From contig NZ_PEIG01000002.1 of assembly GCF_002749975.1 (NCBI RefSeq), positions 186,001-250,000 of the forward strand: a DNA stretch of 64,000 nt, read 5' to 3'. This stretch comes from Gloeocapsopsis sp. IPPAS B-1203 (GTDB lineage: Bacteria; Cyanobacteriota; Cyanobacteriia; Cyanobacteriales; Chroococcidiopsidaceae). A program made the translations under genes and the position numbers. The notes under the pieces are model-generated. The model saw only the letters and a list, made by a program, of their open reading frames with translations. It did not search any database and was not told the origin of the DNA. How positions within the stretch are numbered: the first letter of the stretch is position 1; the number at the start of each line of letters is the position of its first letter. This document shows positions 17,637 through 28,274 of this stretch, in pieces.

Positions 17637-17649
17637 GATTTGATCAAAT

Positions 17650-17700
17650 GCCTAGCGACTAAAGTCGCGGAATCAACAAAGTCCATCTTCGTGGACTAAA
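17650..17700. repeat. Dispersed two-hairpin repeat, copy 2
   Basis: GCGACT-AA-AGTCGC hairpin, then AAAGTCCATCTTCGTGGACTAAA hairpin, between convergent lepB and the HhH gene. Related to 7887-7940 and 53288-53344. Confidence 0.85.
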
Positions 17701-17733
17701 GAATAAGCTTTTTTGTGTTGAACTTTTGTATTA

Positions 17734-18252
17734 TCAAAAGCATAGATAGTGCATCAACTTGCTAATTGTTACTCCTGCTAGTGACAAACGCCGTTGCAAG
17801 TCAACCAAATTACGATATGGTCCAAGCGATGTGCGATTTTGTACTATGGCTGCTGCTAAAGTTCGATCGATAACTGGAATTTTTACTAATATTTCTATTG
17901 TTGCTGTATTAGGATTCACTAGCGGCTGTAGATAACATTCTTCGTCGTAGTAACAAAACTTCAGCACAACTTCCAAAGGTTTCAGTCGTTGTAACGGCAT
18001 ATTCAAGGCAGCGGCAATATCCTCAACGCAGTAGAACTGAACACCACTGCGGCGTAATTCTACGAGCGATCGCGCCTGATGAATTGAGATTCCTGGTAAT
18101 CTGAGCCAATCATCGACACTCGCTTGATTCACATCGATGCGGATACCTAACGCGGCGGCGATCGCAATTTCAGCTAGCGACTCCATGCGGTAGTATGGGT
18201 CATTGAGTAACTTAGTTCGGATTGTCTGAGACTGCAACCAGTTCTGAAGCAT
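17734..18252 (-). CDS. ComEA-like helix-hairpin-helix protein
   Basis: 172 residues with two HhH units: about 38-95 (IDVNQASVDDWLRLPGISIHQARSLVELR) and about 112-165 (VNPNTATIEILVKIPVIDRTLAAAIVQNRTSLGPYRNLVDLQRR). The pattern is that of ComEA-type DNA-binding repeats, but there is no signal peptide or membrane anchor, so uptake function is not implied. It probably binds DNA non-specifically. Confidence 0.75.
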   Translation of the reverse strand: MLQNWLQSQTIRTKLLNDPYYRMESLAEIAIAAALGIRIDVNQASVDDWLRLPGISIHQARSLVELRRSGVQFYCVEDIAAALNMPLQRLKPLEVVLKFCYYDEECYLQPLVNPNTATIEILVKIPVIDRTLAAAIVQNRTSLGPYRNLVDLQRRLSLAGVTISKLMHYLCF

Positions 18253-18293
18253 CGTGGAGTCAGGTTCTTCTTGCCTGTGAAGCGTGTTTCTAT

Positions 18294-18749
18294 TTAAACA
18301 ATTTTATTTAACAATTGGCGGCGTTTTTGTTCAAATTCATACTCAGAAATCAGTCCGTCTTGGCGTAAATCATCGAGTTGACGTAAAGCATCAGCGATCG
18401 CACTAACGTGATTAGGAGTTGCTGATTGATTTGGTGTCGCTGCAAAAACTTCTACGTTACCTTCAGCGCTATTAAAATTTCGGTCAAATTCTTCTGAGTC
18501 TTGAGCTAAATACCAAACTCCTTCAATTGCACTAGCAACTCGCGGAATCGGTGTCCAGGATAGAAGTAAATATATGACTCCCCACAGCGGTTGTCCTAGA
18601 TAGAACTTATGCAAACCGGCGATCGGTATTACTGTGCCAGTGAAAGCCAAAAGTGCGGCAACTTTTCTGCTTTTCAGTTTACTTAACATACTCAGTTTTA
18701 CTCCACTGTAGCCACACTCATTTTTTGAGAAGACACTAGAATGCTGCAT
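18294..18749 (-). CDS. TM2-domain protein with C-terminal SHOCT-like motif
   Basis: 151 residues. A TM2 domain at about 27-75 (KVAALLAFTGTVIPIAGLHKFYLG, then a second helix WGVIYLLLSWTPIPRVASAIEG). A short helical SHOCT-like motif is at the end (ALRQLDDLRQDGLISEYEFEQKRRQLL). Both motifs are common in small bacterial membrane proteins of unknown role. ATG 18692 (MLSKLK) is a likely alternative start, because the first 19 residues look unrelated. Confidence 0.78.
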   Translation of the reverse strand: MQHSSVFSKNECGYSGVKLSMLSKLKSRKVAALLAFTGTVIPIAGLHKFYLGQPLWGVIYLLLSWTPIPRVASAIEGVWYLAQDSEEFDRNFNSAEGNVEVFAATPNQSATPNHVSAIADALRQLDDLRQDGLISEYEFEQKRRQLLNKIV

Positions 18750-19027
18750 TCAAACAGTGCATCTGATCGCTTTCTTCTTTATGATAAATATTGATTGTTC
18801 TAACACACAAGTGAAGTTAGTTGCGATCGCCTTTACATAACTGTCAAGGTTCAAACTTTCGGCTCAAAATACCTTGAATTCAGCACTTAGTAGAAATTAG
18901 CTTTTTGTCAAGTCGTGAAATTTCGACAAAAATACGATCAAGTGTAGCCTTTGAGTCTAGACTAGAATGATACCAAATGCAACAATAAAGTCTCCTGAGC
19001 GAAAACACTCAGTTGAACATAAGTGCC

Positions 19028-19351
19028 ATGGGATTTTTTGACTCTGAGATAGTTCAACAAGAAGCTAGGCAGCTTTTTGAGGATTACCAAGCCTTAATCA
19101 AACTTGGTCAAAACTACGGCAAGTTTGACCGCGAAGGCAAAAAAATGTTTATTGACCAAATGGAAACTCTGATGGAGCGCTATCGAATTTTTATGAAGCG
19201 CTTTGAACTATCAGAAGACTTTATGGCTCAAATGACTGCACAGCAACTACAAACGCAGTTAGGACAGTTTGGCATGACTCCACAGCAGATGTTTGACCAA
19301 ATGAATTTAACGCTAGAACGCATGAAAGCGGAAGTTGATAAACAGCCGTAA
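19028..19351 (+). CDS. DUF1825 family protein
   Basis: A 107-residue all-helical soluble protein from ATG 19028 (MGFFDSEIVQQEARQLFEDY), chosen over 19013 because MGFFDS is the conserved N-terminus. The C-terminal motif MTPQQMFDQMNLTLERMKAE is typical. DUF1825 is near-universal in cyanobacteria and absent elsewhere; its function is not established. It is convergent with the PBP gene across a TTTTGAG-repeat spacer. Confidence 0.88.
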   Translation: MGFFDSEIVQQEARQLFEDYQALIKLGQNYGKFDREGKKMFIDQMETLMERYRIFMKRFELSEDFMAQMTAQQLQTQLGQFGMTPQQMFDQMNLTLERMKAEVDKQP

Positions 19352-19353
19352 TT

Positions 19354-19432
19354 TTGGGAGTTTTGAGTTTTGAGTTTTGAATTATCAAGAATTTTCTTAA
19401 CTCAACACTCAACATTCATCACTCAAAACTCT
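19354..19432. repeat. TTTTGAG/ACTCAAAA heptamer repeats
   Basis: Repeated TTTTGAG units on one side and ACTCAACA/ACTCAAAA units on the other form an imperfect inverted arrangement between two convergent genes. Similar tracts are at 45975-46042 and 51730-51790. Confidence 0.6.
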
Positions 19433-21355
19433 TTAGTTACTGCTAGGGCGCTGAAACTGGGAAGGAGAACGGAAATACTCAACTCGTTGGTCTTTTAAAG
19501 CTTTTTGCATAAAGTCGCGCCATACGGGTGCAACAAAACCACCGCCAGTCGATCCTTTACCTAAGGGTCGATAGTTATCGTTTCCTACCCACACCGCAGT
19601 TGCTAACTGAGGTACGTAACCGACAAACCAAATGTCGCGTTCTGAGGATGTTGTTCCTGTTTTACCAGCTGCTTGGCGGTCGAGTTGTGCTGCTCGACCA
19701 GTACCATTGTTAATAACTCCTTGCATCACACTATTAAGTGAAGCTGCTGCCCAAGGATCTAATACAAGTTGGGGCTTAGGTGTGTTGTCGAGTAACACAT
19801 TGCCACTACTGTCACTCACACGGACAATGACTGTTGGTGGCGAGTGCCAACCATAATTAGCAAAAGTTGCATATGCACTAGCCATTTCTAATGGTGTGAC
19901 ACCGATTGCTCCTAGGGGTAATGAAATCACTGGTTCCATTGGACTATTAATTCCCAGAACCCGACAAATTTCAATCACTTTATTCAGTCCAACAGCCCGC
20001 CCAATTTTAATTGCCGGAATGTTTCGCGAAACTTCTAAGGCTCTGCGAATCGACATTGGTCCTTGAAAGGAGCTATCGTAGTTCTTAGGTACATAGCGTT
20101 GAGCACTACCATCGTTATAGCTAACTGGAGTATCTTCCACAATTGAGTTAGGAGTATACTTTCCAGAGGCAAATGCTGCGTAGTACACAAATGGCTTAAA
20201 TGCTGAGCCAGGTTGACGATGTGCTTGAATAGCACGGTTGAACTCACTTTTACGCGGATCGACACCACCAACTAAGGCTTTGACAAACTGAGTTCGCGGA
20301 TCGACAGCAACCAATGCCATTTGATCGCCATTGACTCCTTGGGCACGAATTCTTTGATGCCAAGTTGTTACGGTTTCCTCTGCCATCCGCTGCATATCAG
20401 CATCTACAGTAGTTTGGACGCGCATTCCGCCTTTAAGCACTGCATCACGCCCAAAGCGCTGGGCTAACTCTTGTGCAGCTGCATTTGTCACATAAGGCAT
20501 TGCACTACCTTGAAATGAACGAATGCGACCTAGGTTGATTTCTGCTTCACGCGCAGCGGCTTCTTCTTCAGGTGTAATCCAACCTAATTGCAGCATTCGA
20601 TTGAGGACAACTCCCTGACGTTGTTTTGCCCGTTCCATATTGTTAAACGGGCTGTATTGTTCTGGGGCTTGAATCATTCCTGCCATCATTGCTGATTCAG
20701 CCAAGTTGAGATTTGCTGCTGATTTATTAAAGTAAGTACGGGCTGCAGTTTGGACGCCGTAATTATTGTGACCCCAATAAACTTGGTTGAGGTACAACTC
20801 TAAAATTTCTTCTTTACTCAGAACTTGCTCAAGGCGTACTGCTAAGACAGCTTCTGCAACCTTGCGACTAAATTTCCGTTCTTGCGACAAGAAAATATTT
20901 CTGGCCAACTGCATTGAGACTGTAGAACCACCCTCCGCAACCGCACCGCGTTGCCAGTTAACAAGTAATGCACGACCAACACTGCCAATGTTGATGCCCT
21001 GATGATAATAAAAGTGGCTATCTTCAATCGCCATAACAGCGCGTTTGAGGTCTGGCGAGATGCGATCTAACGGGACAACTTCGCGGTTAGCTTCACCATG
21101 AATACTCGCAAGTAGCCTACCTTTGATGTCGTAAATATAAGAAGTTTCTGAGGGAAAATAGTTACGTAAAGCTCTCACATCCGGTAGATTGCGGAAACTG
21201 GTTGCTAGCCCAATCAATCCCCCAGCTACAACAGCGCTAGTCAGCATAACCGTTGCCAACAGTGTGCCGCCAGTTACCTGACCGACGTCTTTGACAAACT
21301 GATAACTGGGTGAAGAGCCTCTTTGTTGTTTTTTCTGAACAATACTAGAAGACAC
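19433..21355 (-). CDS. Class A penicillin-binding protein (1A family)
   Basis: 640 residues. N-terminal membrane anchor (about 28-54). A GT51 glycosyltransferase domain (about 90-260) with catalytic Glu in AIEDSHFYYHQG and GGSTVSMQLARN. A transpeptidase domain (about 320-620) with SxxK in GSAFKPF, SRN, and KTGT in AGKTGTTSSERD. It polymerises and crosslinks peptidoglycan in the periplasm. The bifunctional layout and size match cyanobacterial class A PBPs. The divergent tyrS lies 108 bp away. Confidence 0.94.
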   Translation of the reverse strand: MSSSIVQKKQQRGSSPSYQFVKDVGQVTGGTLLATVMLTSAVVAGGLIGLATSFRNLPDVRALRNYFPSETSYIYDIKGRLLASIHGEANREVVPLDRISPDLKRAVMAIEDSHFYYHQGINIGSVGRALLVNWQRGAVAEGGSTVSMQLARNIFLSQERKFSRKVAEAVLAVRLEQVLSKEEILELYLNQVYWGHNNYGVQTAARTYFNKSAANLNLAESAMMAGMIQAPEQYSPFNNMERAKQRQGVVLNRMLQLGWITPEEEAAAREAEINLGRIRSFQGSAMPYVTNAAAQELAQRFGRDAVLKGGMRVQTTVDADMQRMAEETVTTWHQRIRAQGVNGDQMALVAVDPRTQFVKALVGGVDPRKSEFNRAIQAHRQPGSAFKPFVYYAAFASGKYTPNSIVEDTPVSYNDGSAQRYVPKNYDSSFQGPMSIRRALEVSRNIPAIKIGRAVGLNKVIEICRVLGINSPMEPVISLPLGAIGVTPLEMASAYATFANYGWHSPPTVIVRVSDSSGNVLLDNTPKPQLVLDPWAAASLNSVMQGVINNGTGRAAQLDRQAAGKTGTTSSERDIWFVGYVPQLATAVWVGNDNYRPLGKGSTGGGFVAPVWRDFMQKALKDQRVEYFRSPSQFQRPSSN

Positions 21356-21463
21356 GGCGGTTTAATTTCCTCACTTGTAGACTGGGGTTGAAATTGAATG
21401 ATGTAAAGACAACTAATTTTTGCAATTATAGTAATCTGACACCTGAGCTAATGAGAACAAAGT

Positions 21464-22765
21464 GTGATAACGAATCAATTATATGAAGACCAGTTGAGCT
21501 ATCAAGTTCCTAGTATGACGCAAAGCCCAGGAGAAACCAAAGTACAATCAACAACTGATAGTGTAGTAAAATTTACGTGGCTACGTCGTGGTGTCAGCGA
21601 GATTTTTCCTGACCAAGTTGCTGATAATTCGCCAGAAAACCTTGAAAAACGCTTGGCAAACACGCATCGACCTTTGCGTGTTAAATTGGGCATCGATCCT
21701 ACAAGTCCCGATATCCATTTGGGTCATAGCATTCCTTATAGAAAACTGAGAGCTTTTCAAGATGCGGGGCATACGGCGGTACTTATTATTGGCGATTTTA
21801 CTGCAAGAATCGGCGATCCAACAGGTAAATCAGAAGTTCGTCGCCAGTTGAATGAAGAAATGGTGGCACAAAATGCCAAAACATACTTGGAGCAGTTACG
21901 TCCTATCTTAGATTTTGACACGCCAGGTAGGTTAGAAGTTCGCTACAACTCCGAGTGGCTCTCAAAGTTGGATTTAGCAAAAATTTTAGAGTTACTCGCC
22001 ACAATGACTGTCGGGCAAATGTTAGCAAAAGAAGGCTTTGCTGAACGTTATACCCAAGAGAACCCGATTTACTTGCATGAGTTTTTATACCCAATTATGC
22101 AGGGATATGATTCTGTTGCGGTAGAAGCTGATGTGGAATTAGGTGGTACAGATCAAAAGTTTAATATTGCAGTAGGTCGAGATTTACAGCGTCATTTTGG
22201 CTTTCCTCCACAGTTCGGCGTACTGATGCCGATATTGATCGGAACTGACGGGGTACAGAAGATGTCTAAATCGCTGGGAAATTATGTCGGCTTATCTGAA
22301 GATCCACTGACAATGTATTCCAAATTAGAAAAAACTCCTGATCGTCTCCTGGAACAATACTTCGAGTTGTTGACGGATTTACCTTTGGATCGCCTACCAG
22401 AAAATCCTCGCGATCGCCAAAAACTTCTAGCACTAAATATTGTCTCTCAATATCACGGTCAAGAAGCCGCAGCTAAAGCCCAACAAACCGCAATGTCGCT
22501 GATTCAAGGAGCAACAACTGATACATCCACTGTCCCAGAATTTTCTTTATCACAGGTAGAGTTTCCGGCTAAGTTGTTTTATATTCTGAGTGCAAGTAAA
22601 TTGTGTAAAAGTAGTTCCGATGCCCGCAGGCAAATTCAAGGCGGTGCAGTAAGAATAGATGGCGATCGCATTACACAACTTGACTTAGCTTTTGAAAAAC
22701 CCGAACAACTGTACGATAAAGTTCTTCAAGTTGGCAAAAATAAGTTTGCGCGGCTTATACCATGA
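21464..22765 (+). CDS. tyrS: Tyrosyl-tRNA synthetase
   Basis: 433 residues, class I aminoacyl-tRNA synthetase. The HIGH-like motif is DIHLGHS, and the second signature is [12 protein letters not shown]. The KMSKS form (instead of KFGKT/S) places it in the TyrRS group sometimes called TyrZ. A C-terminal S4 RNA-binding domain occupies about 365-430 ([17 protein letters not shown]). GTG 21464 gives a 17-residue extension; ATG 21515 (MTQSPGETK) is a plausible shorter start with no better RBS. Confidence 0.95.
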   Translation: MITNQLYEDQLSYQVPSMTQSPGETKVQSTTDSVVKFTWLRRGVSEIFPDQVADNSPENLEKRLANTHRPLRVKLGIDPTSPDIHLGHSIPYRKLRAFQDAGHTAVLIIGDFTARIGDPTGKSEVRRQLNEEMVAQNAKTYLEQLRPILDFDTPGRLEVRYNSEWLSKLDLAKILELLATMTVGQMLAKEGFAERYTQENPIYLHEFLYPIMQGYDSVAVEADVELGGTDQKFNIAVGRDLQRHFGFPPQFGVLMPILIGTDGVQKMSKSLGNYVGLSEDPLTMYSKLEKTPDRLLEQYFELLTDLPLDRLPENPRDRQKLLALNIVSQYHGQEAAAKAQQTAMSLIQGATTDTSTVPEFSLSQVEFPAKLFYILSASKLCKSSSDARRQIQGGAVRIDGDRITQLDLAFEKPEQLYDKVLQVGKNKFARLIP

Positions 22766-22943
22766 TTAAATTGAGTGGCTAGTAGTTAGTGAAGGAGTAG
22801 GAGTGTGGGCGTGTAGGAGTGTTGGCGTAGTTGTAGAGATTGAAAGATTTAATTGCTATTTTTCCCTACCACCCAACTACCCTACCACCCGCCTGCCCGC
22901 TGCTCCCCTGACCCCCGACCTCTAACCTCTGACCCCTAGTTTT

Positions 22944-23657
22944 ATGTCTCCAGAACACATTATTGTGCCTTTAGATGTCGCTAGCGAAGCTGAAGCGATC
23001 GCATTGCTTGAAAGATTACCAGAAGTGACTTTCTGGAAAGTTGGTTTAGAACTTTTTGCCAGTAGTGGTCCAGGCATCTTAAAAATACTCAAAAACCAAC
23101 AAAAGCGAATTTTTTTGGATCTAAAGTTTCATGATATTCCGAACACAATGGCAGGTGCGTGTCGGGCAGTAGGGCGTTATGGAGTTGATTTACTAACAAT
23201 TCATGCTGCAGCAGGAAAAGAAGCGATCGCAGCAGCGCAGCAAGCAGTGCAAGAAGGTGCGGCATCAGCAGGTGTTGTACCTCCCAAAATGCTGGCGATT
23301 ACACTCCTGACAAGTATCTCAGCGCGACAACTTGCGTTTGATTTAAAGATTCCTCTAGAGTTACCTGAGTATGCGTTACAAATGGCGCTGTTGGCTCAAG
23401 AAGCGGGGGTAGATGGTGCTGTTTGTTCTCCTCAAGAAGTAGCACAGTTACGTCAAACGTGTGGTGACGACTTACTACTAGTTTGCCCTGGGGTACGACC
23501 CCTTTGGGCAGAAGGGGGAGATCAAAAGCGATCGCTAACTCCAGCACAAGCGTTAAAAGCTGGAGCCGATTACCTTGTTATTGGACGTCCAATTACTGCG
23601 GCTAAAGAGCCAAAACTTGCTTGGATGCGTATTTGTGACGAGTTAGCAGCGTCATGA
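22944..23657 (+). CDS. pyrF: Orotidine 5'-phosphate decarboxylase
   Basis: 237 residues, TIM barrel. It has the active-site segment [13 protein letters not shown] (the D-K-x-x-D catalytic network), KVGLELF, and the phosphate-binding loop [16 protein letters not shown], ending [11 protein letters not shown]. It makes UMP, the last de novo pyrimidine step; pyrD is 3 kb downstream. The stop overlaps the start of the next gene (ATGA), so those two are co-translated. Confidence 0.96.
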   Translation: MSPEHIIVPLDVASEAEAIALLERLPEVTFWKVGLELFASSGPGILKILKNQQKRIFLDLKFHDIPNTMAGACRAVGRYGVDLLTIHAAAGKEAIAAAQQAVQEGAASAGVVPPKMLAITLLTSISARQLAFDLKIPLELPEYALQMALLAQEAGVDGAVCSPQEVAQLRQTCGDDLLLVCPGVRPLWAEGGDQKRSLTPAQALKAGADYLVIGRPITAAKEPKLAWMRICDELAAS

Positions 23658-24259
23658 TAGCAGTAAGAAGGCTACAAATCTCAATTTGTACATACTTGCT
23701 TGCTTATAGCTTCAGCCTAGAACTTACAAAGACAAAGCCAGCCTATAGTACATATCTCCAACAATCTGTGAGATTTGTTCAGCGATCGCCGCAGTGTCAA
23801 ACCGAAGATGTGGAAATATTAACTTCACAACTTTTACCAGCTTTACCAGGCTATGCGAATCGAGTTAGCCAACGCACTCGTCGTCGCGATGCGATCGTTG
23901 ATATTTATACCTATGTGCTTATTGCGGGACGCCCTGAGTTTGTACCATTAACACTTGGTCCTGGCGAATATACTCCTGATCCGGAAACAGTAACCGCACA
24001 ACAGCCGCAACAAGTCTTTATTACAACACTCGAACGACAATATATCGATGGGAAACCCGTCGAACTACAACAATTTCACTGGCTGTTTTTTACTCGCGCA
24101 GAAGGTGGTTGGCGACTCGCAATGATGTTTTCCCGCACAGGTTCATATCCTTCTCAACGACCTGTAACACCTCCTAGGAATAGCAGTAATGGCATTATTG
24201 CTCAAGGAATTCGGACATGGTTACGTGATTGTCAAACTAATTTGCCAGTAAATAGGTGA
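23654..24259 (+). CDS. Exported hypothetical protein, pyrF-linked
   Basis: 201 residues, overlapping pyrF by 4 bp. A signal-like hydrophobic stretch ([15 protein letters not shown]) starts at about residue 9, after RRLQ. The mature part has two Cys (QCQTED about 49, and RDCQTN near the end) and an aromatic core ([22 protein letters not shown]). No family name is certain. An envelope role is inferred from the signal alone. Confidence 0.68.
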   Translation: MIAVRRLQISICTYLLAYSFSLELTKTKPAYSTYLQQSVRFVQRSPQCQTEDVEILTSQLLPALPGYANRVSQRTRRRDAIVDIYTYVLIAGRPEFVPLTLGPGEYTPDPETVTAQQPQQVFITTLERQYIDGKPVELQQFHWLFFTRAEGGWRLAMMFSRTGSYPSQRPVTPPRNSSNGIIAQGIRTWLRDCQTNLPVNR

Positions 24260-24276
24260 AAATAAACGTAAATAAA

Positions 24277-24365
24277 AGCTGGTAACTGGTAACTGGTCAA
24301 TGGTAATTGGTGATTGTAAACAATATTGAGCATCAATTACCCGTTACCCATTACCTATTACCCGA
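24277..24365. repeat. GGTAACTGGT/ATTACCC short tandem repeats
   Basis: GGTAACTGGTAACTGG and GGTAATTGG units on one side, ATTACCC/GTTACCC/ATTACCT units on the other, forming an imperfect large inverted repeat between convergent genes. It resembles the short tandemly repeated repetitive (STRR) sequences of cyanobacteria. Confidence 0.6.
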
Positions 24366-24400
24366 GATGAAATAAGGTATCCCTGCTTTACAAAAAAGAT

Positions 24401-25096
24401 CTAATGTAGCATCTCATCTAATTTAGTGCGTACTGCTTGAATATCTTGCCACATCAACCATTTTGGACTACCGCGTTCGCGAGAAGGGTTACGCAACAAA
24501 TATGCTGGATGAAGAATAGGCATACATAAACGTCCTTCCCACTCAATCCAGTTGCCTCGAATTTTTGTAATTCCGCGTTTTTCTCCTGTCAAACTTTTGA
24601 GTGCGGTTGCACCAGTAAACAAAATAACTTTTGGATTAACCAAACGAATTTGCTCTAGAAGATAAGGTTTACACGCGTTAATTTCATCAGTAGTAGGAAC
24701 GCGATTGTTTGGTGGACGGCACTTGATGACATTACAGATATAAATATCACTATCTGTATCCAGGTTTACCGAAGCCAAAATTTTATCAAGGAGTTGCCCA
24801 GCTTTACCGACAAAGGGTAATCCAGTTTCATCTTCATTTTGCCCTGGGGCTTCGCCAATGATCATAATCGGTGCTTGCAAATTCCCGCGTCCGACTACAG
24901 CATGAGTACGAGTTTCGCCAAGTCCGCACCGATGACACTCGTTACAATGCTGTGCGATTTCTGTCATTGCGGAATATGTGCCAGGAGGAATCGGAATTTT
25001 AGCGTCTGTTGGAATTAATTCAGGCTGTGCTAGTGCCGATGCTTCTGAATCAGTAGTATCTTGAAAAAGACTAAGTTGCTCTTCGCTGCTAGTCAT
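24401..25096 (-). CDS. Family 4-type uracil-DNA glycosylase
   Basis: 231 residues. Four Cys able to hold a [4Fe-4S] cluster: C54 and C57 (CHRCGLGETRT), C126 (KCRPPNNR) and C142 (ACKPYL). Catalytic motif GEAPGQNEDETGLPFVG at about 81-97 and motif HPAYLLRNPS near 202. This set defines UDG family 4 (UdgA), which removes uracil from DNA. An N-terminal 35-residue Glu/Asp/Pro-rich tail precedes the domain. Confidence 0.93.
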   Translation of the reverse strand: MTSSEEQLSLFQDTTDSEASALAQPELIPTDAKIPIPPGTYSAMTEIAQHCNECHRCGLGETRTHAVVGRGNLQAPIMIIGEAPGQNEDETGLPFVGKAGQLLDKILASVNLDTDSDIYICNVIKCRPPNNRVPTTDEINACKPYLLEQIRLVNPKVILFTGATALKSLTGEKRGITKIRGNWIEWEGRLCMPILHPAYLLRNPSRERGSPKWLMWQDIQAVRTKLDEMLH

Positions 25097-25241
25097 GATT
25101 GAAATAGCGTCAGTTTAAATGAAATGCATTGCGCTTGCGTAGCATCCTGGTTGCCCCTCAATTCTACTCTAGTGTGTTCAGTCTAAAAGTAGCTACATTG
25201 AACTAAAATCAGTCATCATAGAATGAAGACTGTCGCGCTTT

Positions 25242-25943
25242 ATGGTGTTAGGCGCACTCATGTCAGATTTTCCTCTTTTTCGCGATCGCATTGATGCTGG
25301 CGAACAGTTAGCACAAGCAATTTCTTTTGCTTTAACTCAGCCACCGTTATCTACAATAAATGCCCAACCAATTGTCTATGCCCTGCCACGCGGCGGCATA
25401 CCTGTAGGCTTGCCAGTAGCACAATTACTTCAGTGTCCGCTAAGTATCTTAGTTGCCAAAAAAATTAGCCATCCCAAGAATCCTGAATTAGCAATTGGTG
25501 CTGTTAGTGCCGATGGTAATGTGCTTTGGGCTGAAGAAACGCCATTTTATGTTCCTTATTCGCGTTTAGGAAAAAGCGCACTTGCTGAAGCCACAGCGAA
25601 AGCACAAGAACAACTTGCTCAACTGACACCTGCGTGTCCTAAAGTTGATGCTGAAGGTGCGATCGCCATTATTGTTGATGATGGTATTGCGACAGGAATG
25701 ACAATTGCTGTTGCCGCCCAAGCTCTAAAAGCCCAAAATCCCGCTGCAATATTATTATGTGCCCCATTAGCACCACGCGGGTTGATTTCTTGGCTCGAAC
25801 AATGGGGCAGTGTGATTGTTTTAGAAACACCGCAATCATTCATGAGTGTCAGTCGCTTCTATGCTGAATTTCCCCAAGTCGAAACTGAAGAAGCCTTTGC
25901 TTATTTACTGCAACACAGAGAAGGGATGAGGGGTGAGGGGTGA
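25242..25943 (+). CDS. Phosphoribosyltransferase family protein
   Basis: 233 residues, type I PRTase fold. Pyrophosphate loop ALPRGGIPVG at about 47-56, and PRPP motif AIIVDDGIATGMT near 141-153. Close to the family that lacks a clear purine/pyrimidine assignment. GTG or TTG could serve; ATG 25242 or ATG 25260 (MSDFPLFRDR) are both possible. The last residues HREGMRGEG are encoded by a polypurine repeat (25920-25944), so the true C-terminus was probably shorter. Confidence 0.85.
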   Translation: MVLGALMSDFPLFRDRIDAGEQLAQAISFALTQPPLSTINAQPIVYALPRGGIPVGLPVAQLLQCPLSILVAKKISHPKNPELAIGAVSADGNVLWAEETPFYVPYSRLGKSALAEATAKAQEQLAQLTPACPKVDAEGAIAIIVDDGIATGMTIAVAAQALKAQNPAAILLCAPLAPRGLISWLEQWGSVIVLETPQSFMSVSRFYAEFPQVETEEAFAYLLQHREGMRGEG

Positions 25944-25944
25944 G
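25920..25944. repeat. GAGGGGTGAGGGGTGAG polypurine repeat at gene end
   Basis: Repeated GGGGTGA units form the final codons and stop of the phosphoribosyltransferase gene. Confidence 0.65.
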
Positions 25945-25975
25945 TTAATTTGGAATATTCAAAGTTAGTAGTGAT

Positions 25976-26677
25976 ATGTCAATCAAACAATCTCGAAACG
26001 AAAATCAAGTGACACTACCAAGAATTCTGGAACCAGAAGTAATGGATAGTTGGGAAGAGGCAGTAGAGTACGACGCGATGGACTTTACTGAAGTTAATAC
26101 TGCATTTGCTAAAAGTGTTATTGAGTTAGGACCTAACTTTGAGGCAAATGTTCTTGATGTCGGTACGGGTACAGCACGAATTCCCATATTGATTGCTTCT
26201 CGGTGTCCTCAATGGCAGATTTGGGGCATTGATTTAGCCAAAAGTATGTTACAGCTTGGCATGCGGCACGTCAAAAACGCTGGCTTAGAACAACAGATTT
26301 TGCTGGAAACTGTTGATGCTAAAAAAATGCCTTATCCTGACGGGAAATTTCAGATGGTGATTTCTAATAGCTTAGTACATCATTTACCTGATCCTTTACT
26401 CTTTTTTCACGAAGTAGCACGAGTACTACAACCGCAAGGTGCTATATTCATTCGAGATTTGATTCGTCCTGCAAATGTTGAGATAATGGAGACTTTGGTC
26501 GCAAGCATTGGTGCAGAATACGACGAACAGCAAAAGAAACTCTTTCGCGATTCACTCAATGCCGCACTTACTTTGGATGAGGTTCATGATTTAATGAAGC
26601 AAGCCAACTTGAGTGATGTAAAAGTTTATCAATCTTCAGATCGACATTGGACAGTAGCAAGAGCGTGGCACTATTAA
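25976..26677 (+). CDS. Class I SAM-dependent methyltransferase
   Basis: 233 residues. SAM-binding motif [17 protein letters not shown] at about 60-75, acidic motif [11 protein letters not shown], then [30 protein letters not shown] typical of UbiE/MenG-like Methyltransf_11 proteins. The substrate is unknown. ATG 25976 follows GTAGTGAT. It ends 2 bp before the favoured pyrD start, so the genes are likely co-transcribed. Confidence 0.88.
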   Translation: MSIKQSRNENQVTLPRILEPEVMDSWEEAVEYDAMDFTEVNTAFAKSVIELGPNFEANVLDVGTGTARIPILIASRCPQWQIWGIDLAKSMLQLGMRHVKNAGLEQQILLETVDAKKMPYPDGKFQMVISNSLVHHLPDPLLFFHEVARVLQPQGAIFIRDLIRPANVEIMETLVASIGAEYDEQQKKLFRDSLNAALTLDEVHDLMKQANLSDVKVYQSSDRHWTVARAWHY

Positions 26678-26679
26678 AC

Positions 26680-27828
26680 TTGAATTCACAACACGAGTGG
26701 GATCTATACAAACTCGTAATTCGACCTGTACTATTTACTGGATTAAAGAGCGATCCAGAATGGTTGTATCAAAGAACGATTACCACTCTTAGCTGGTTAG
26801 AGAATTCGCCACATCACCCAGTAACGAAATCAACGCAACGTTTACTACAAAAATCCTTGTGTTTGAGCGATGAACGCTTAGCACGACAACTTTGGGGAAT
26901 TCAATTTCCTAATCCTATAGGTTTAGCCGCAGGTTTTGATAAAGATGGTGTTGCGGCTAGTGTATGGACAAACTTTGGTTTTGGCTTTGCCGAAGTTGGT
27001 ACTGTGACATTTCACGCGCAACCAGGAAATCCCCTTCCACGCTTATTTCGTTTACCACAAGATAGTGCTGCTTTAAATCGGATGGGATTTAATAATTCTG
27101 GTGCAGCAATGATGGCAAAAAGATTACAAAGTGCTTCTCATTTAATACCGATTGGAGTTAATTTAGGAAAATCAAAAATTACTCCACTAGAAGCAGCAGC
27201 CTCTGATTATCTAGAAAGTTTTCGCTTACTTAAAGATTTAGGAGATTACTTTGTTGTCAATGTTTCTTCGCCAAATACACCAGGGCTGCGATCGCTGCAA
27301 AATACCGCAGAACTCAGTTCAATTCTGGATGCATTACAACAAGAAAATCAAGCTTCTAAGCCAATTTGTGTCAAAATAGCCCCTGACCTGGAATGGGAAG
27401 CGATCGCCGCCATTATTGAAATTGCCCAAACATACAAACTTGCGGGAATTATTGCGACAAACACAACAATAAGTCGCGATCGCATCACTACAAAAATATT
27501 GGCACAAACAGGAAAACCTGTTACAGAAGAAGCTGGCGGAATAAGTGGCTTACCAGTACGCGATCGCGCTACTGAAATTATCCGATTTATCTACCAACAA
27601 ACACAAGGTCAACTCCCAATTATTGGCGTCGGTGGGGTTTTTACTGCCCAAGATGCTTGGGAAAAAATTGTTGCAGGTGCAAGCCTCGTACAAGTTTATA
27701 CGGGTTGGATTTATGAAGGGCCATTGATGGTACGCCGGATTTTACAAGGATTACTCCTCAAACTAGAAGAACACAAACTCAATTCAATTGTCGATGCGGT
27801 AGGATTACAGTCAACAAAGAACTTATGA
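26680..27828 (+). CDS. pyrD: Dihydroorotate dehydrogenase, class 2 (quinone)
   Basis: About 382 residues. N-terminal membrane-association helices (about 1-40) precede the barrel. FMN and substrate motifs: [22 protein letters not shown], and [14 protein letters not shown] with the catalytic Ser typical of class 2, then [15 protein letters not shown]. It oxidises dihydroorotate using quinone. TTG 26680 ([12 protein letters not shown]) is preferred as it follows the upstream stop; TTG 26647 and GTG 26665 overlap the previous gene. The stop overlaps ureE (ATGA). Confidence 0.95.
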   Translation: MNSQHEWDLYKLVIRPVLFTGLKSDPEWLYQRTITTLSWLENSPHHPVTKSTQRLLQKSLCLSDERLARQLWGIQFPNPIGLAAGFDKDGVAASVWTNFGFGFAEVGTVTFHAQPGNPLPRLFRLPQDSAALNRMGFNNSGAAMMAKRLQSASHLIPIGVNLGKSKITPLEAAASDYLESFRLLKDLGDYFVVNVSSPNTPGLRSLQNTAELSSILDALQQENQASKPICVKIAPDLEWEAIAAIIEIAQTYKLAGIIATNTTISRDRITTKILAQTGKPVTEEAGGISGLPVRDRATEIIRFIYQQTQGQLPIIGVGGVFTAQDAWEKIVAGASLVQVYTGWIYEGPLMVRRILQGLLLKLEEHKLNSIVDAVGLQSTKNL

Positions 27829-28256
27829 TTGCACTTACCCAACGTCAGCCACCTAATGCTGCGATCGCAGTGAGTTTGACCTTAGAACTTACTGCGGAAG
27901 AACGAACTCGAAGTCGCTATCGCATTGAAACTCAAGATGACATTATATTTCTACGCTTACCCAGAGGTACAGTACTTCACGACGGTGACTTACTGCAAGC
28001 AGAAGATACGAGTATTGTTGTGCGGGTAGTGGCTAAATCTGAACCTGTTCTTGTTGTTACAGCACCTTCAGTAGTATTGCTTAAAGCCGCATACCATCTA
28101 GGAAATCGTCATGTCCCTGTAGAAGTCACCCAAGACTATTTGCGATTATCGCCCGATCCAGTTTTACGTGCCATGCTAGAACAACTTGGAGCGCAGGTAC
28201 ACGAAGCGATATTACCATTTCAGCCAGAAAGAGGTGCGTATGGACATCATCATTAG
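27825..28256 (+). CDS. ureE: Urease accessory protein UreE
   Basis: 143 residues. N-terminal peptide-binding domain and C-terminal metal-binding domain, with [18 protein letters not shown] and a His-rich tail (YGHHH), the nickel-binding end of UreE. It delivers Ni2+ to UreG for urease activation. It overlaps pyrD by 4 bp and precedes ureF. No urease structural genes (ureABC) or ureD are in this window. Confidence 0.93.
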   Translation: MIALTQRQPPNAAIAVSLTLELTAEERTRSRYRIETQDDIIFLRLPRGTVLHDGDLLQAEDTSIVVRVVAKSEPVLVVTAPSVVLLKAAYHLGNRHVPVEVTQDYLRLSPDPVLRAMLEQLGAQVHEAILPFQPERGAYGHHH

Positions 28257-28274
28257 CAATGAGTGATAGATGAT

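Noticed and set aside
24277-24365. GGTAACTGGT tract as a structured RNA
   Set aside because: It is a short tandem repeat of the kind common in cyanobacterial spacers.
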